Shown here: piece after piece, positions 6,245-7,125 of the stretch
Layout: each line of letters starts with the position of its first letter
How positions within the stretch are numbered: position 1 is the first letter of the stretch
Source of the DNA: Bacillota bacterium
GTDB lineage: Bacteria > Bacillota > Clostridia > Lachnospirales > Lachnospiraceae
Assembly (NCBI GenBank): GCA_023398855.1
Contig: JAEWRS010000030.1
Coordinates: forward strand, 1 to 7,125
DNA length: 7,125 nt
Direction of reading: 5' to 3'
Program-made: the position numbers and the translations under genes
The notes under the pieces: model-generated
Databases searched by the model: none
Seen by the model: the letters and a program-made list of their open reading frames with translations, nothing else
What the model was told of the DNA's origin: nothing

Positions 6245-6805
6245 TCAAAAACTAGGAGGCGTTATTGCAAATATTATTTTTACTGGTTCACCAGTATTAT
6301 TCTTCCAGGCATGGGTACAAAAGGGTTTGATTCGAATGCTGTCATGCTGGTACAGGGTATATGAATTCTCTTCAATCTTTATATCCACACTGTCGCCCTC
6401 CAGCAAAAAAGCCACCTCTTCACCGGTGTGACAATGGCTGATTTTCTCAGTATCGGCATCTGGAGGAATAATCATCATACAGAATTCAATACTTCCCAAT
6501 GTATCCGGCGTAAGCAACTCGTAGAAAACATCCCCTTCATCTGGTCTCCCGATAGTTTTCCTCTGACCGGAAGCAACAACCGGCCCACTCACTTCATCTT
6601 CCTGAAAAAAGCGATAAATCGGAACTTCAAGAGCCTGGGCAATCGTGCTGAGCGAGTTAATTGACGGGTTTACCTGATCGTGTTCGATTTGGCTTAACAT
6701 TGATGAGGTAATCCCCGTTTGCTTAGACAGTTCCCTGATGCTGAGCCCTTTTGTCGTACGAAATAGCTGAAGTTTCTTGCCCAGCTTTAAATTATCTCTG
6801 TCCAT
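6245..6805 (-). CDS. XRE-family transcriptional regulator with C-terminal cupin domain
   Basis: A 186-aa protein with two domains. Residues about 6-68 form an HTH_3/XRE domain (KLGKKLQLFRTTKGLSIREL; the recognition part is QTGITSSMLSQIEHDQVNPS). Residues about 105-183 form a cupin_2 domain. Cupin motif 1 is SHCHTGEEVAFLLEG (H124, H126, E130) and motif 2 is DSIRIKPFCTHAW (H165), so the metal/ligand residues are kept. Regulators of this architecture control amino-acid, polyamine and other catabolic genes and respond to small molecules bound in the cupin. The start at 6805 is preferred because GGAGG lies five nt upstream; an ATG at 6817 would add four residues and has a weaker AAGGA. The gene sits directly upstream of the catabolic operon, in the same orientation, with its own terminator. 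It most likely represses that operon and perhaps itself. Confidence 0.9.
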   Translation of the reverse strand: MDRDNLKLGKKLQLFRTTKGLSIRELSKQTGITSSMLSQIEHDQVNPSINSLSTIAQALEVPIYRFFQEDEVSGPVVASGQRKTIGRPDEGDVFYELLTPDTLGSIEFCMMIIPPDADTEKISHCHTGEEVAFLLEGDSVDIKIEENSYTLYQHDSIRIKPFCTHAWKNNTGEPVKIIFAITPPSF

Positions 6806-6810
6806 AAATA

Positions 6811-6815
6811 CCTCC
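6811..6815 (-). promoter_or_regulatory. Ribosome binding site GGAGG that sets the regulator start
   Basis: GGAGG is five nt before the ATG at 6805 and overlaps the upstream ATG at 6817 (ATGGAGG). It therefore favours the shorter, 186-aa protein. Confidence 0.65.
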
Positions 6816-6883
6816 ATATGTCTTCCTTTTATAACTACCCCAATTCACTCCTTCTACGCATCGGGTTATAATTTACATTCAAA

Positions 6884-6899
6884 TGTCCCAACGGGGACA
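6884..6899. promoter_or_regulatory. GC-rich palindrome in the regulator's leader/promoter (TGTCCC-N4-GGGACA)
   Basis: A perfect 16-bp inverted repeat, TGTCCC-AACG-GGGACA, lies in otherwise AT-rich DNA, about 70 nt upstream of the regulator's ATG. It differs in sequence from the operator repeats of the operon. It would lie just downstream of the extended -10 proposed at 6918-6926. Autoregulation by the XRE-cupin protein or control by another factor is possible. Confidence 0.5.
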
Positions 6900-6917
6900 A
6901 CTCTATATTTTATTCAC

Positions 6918-6926
6918 AGTATATCA
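6918..6926 (-). promoter_or_regulatory. Possible promoter of the regulator gene, extended -10 TGATATACT
   Basis: TATACT with the TGn extension reads on the minus strand; no good -35 is seen at 17 nt. Transcription would start near 6911 and give a leader of about 105 nt. An alternative -10, TATAAC (6865-6870), has only a weak -35 overlapping the GC-rich palindrome. Confidence 0.4.
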
Positions 6927-6945
6927 CACATCCAGATAGTAAGCA

Positions 6946-7125
6946 TCAATTTACATTAACTTTCGACTGCGTAAATTTATCTTCGGATTTAATGGTATAG
7001 AGTTCACCCACGATGCTCTGATAACGTATCAGGCGATGACTTGTGGCTTTAATATACATTATTTTTGCATTCAAAACAAGCCCTGAGCTAGATTGCAGAG
7101 CTATGATGACGAGTAAAGTGACTTT
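6946..7125 (-). CDS. 3' end of an unidentified gene running off the window (59 aa visible)
   Basis: The frame is open from the window edge to a TGA at 6946-6948. The visible part starts hydrophobic (KVTLLVIIALQSSSGLVLNA) and ends in a charged, gene-like tail (RLIRYQSIVGELYTIKSEDK, FTQSKVNVN), with codon use resembling real coding sequence. It ends about 140 nt before the regulator start, with no hairpin terminator seen between. I do not recognise the family; a chance open frame or a transposase-type remnant cannot be excluded. Confidence 0.4.
   Translation of the reverse strand, partial: KVTLLVIIALQSSSGLVLNAKIMYIKATSHRLIRYQSIVGELYTIKSEDKFTQSKVNVN

Noticed and set aside
6870..6957. Ten-base direct repeat AATTTACATT at 6870-6879 and 6948-6957
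   Set aside because: Short and AT-rich in AT-rich DNA, with no link to promoter elements; likely chance.
1..7125. CRISPR array, tRNA or rRNA genes, complete insertion sequence
   Set aside because: No regularly spaced repeats, no recognisable tRNA or rRNA sequence, and no intact transposase with terminal repeats were seen in the window.

Overview
The window looks like a low-to-moderate G+C Gram-positive anaerobe, probably a gut-type Clostridia/Lachnospiraceae relative. This is an inference from the AT-rich spacers, the GGAGG-type ribosome binding sites and the protein families present; no rRNA or other phylogenetic marker is in view. Every gene I can support lies on the minus strand, so transcription runs from the high coordinates to the low ones.

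Right part (about 1540-6945): a compact catabolic locus. It holds an XRE-cupin regulator (6245-6805) with its own terminator (6200-6224). Next come a strong promoter with two operator-like inverted repeats (6076-6127), a zinc-type N-acyl-D-amino-acid deacylase (4393-5988), a GntP-family permease (2992-4365) and a PLP D-serine ammonia-lyase DsdA (1614-2957). The unit closes with a compound hairpin terminator (1540-1585). The gaps inside the unit are 27 and 34 nt. The simplest reading is import of N-acyl-D-serine (or a related D-amino-acid derivative), removal of the acyl group, then deamination of D-serine to pyruvate and ammonia. The adjacent regulator probably senses a small molecule of the pathway through its cupin domain.

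Left part (1-1540): an eroded accessory region. It contains a 173-aa SF0329-like protein (287-808), a 31-aa putative membrane peptide overlapping that gene's 3' end (202-297), and an uncharacterised 40-aa frame (822-944). It also holds the frameshifted, internally deleted remains of a DUF1016/YhcG-type PDDEXK nuclease (about 931-1196). Between 1305 and 1461 two small frames overlap on opposite strands, in a segment that also has inverted repeats. Positions 1-201 hold nothing I can identify.

Right edge (6946-7125): the last 59 codons of an unidentified minus-strand frame that continues beyond the window.

The most notable points are the deacylase-permease-dehydratase combination with a dedicated XRE-cupin regulator, and the paired TTAAC-N9/10-GTTAA repeats sitting on its promoter. 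A different GC-rich palindrome lies in front of the regulator. For three genes the true start is probably an internal ATG chosen by a good ribosome binding site.
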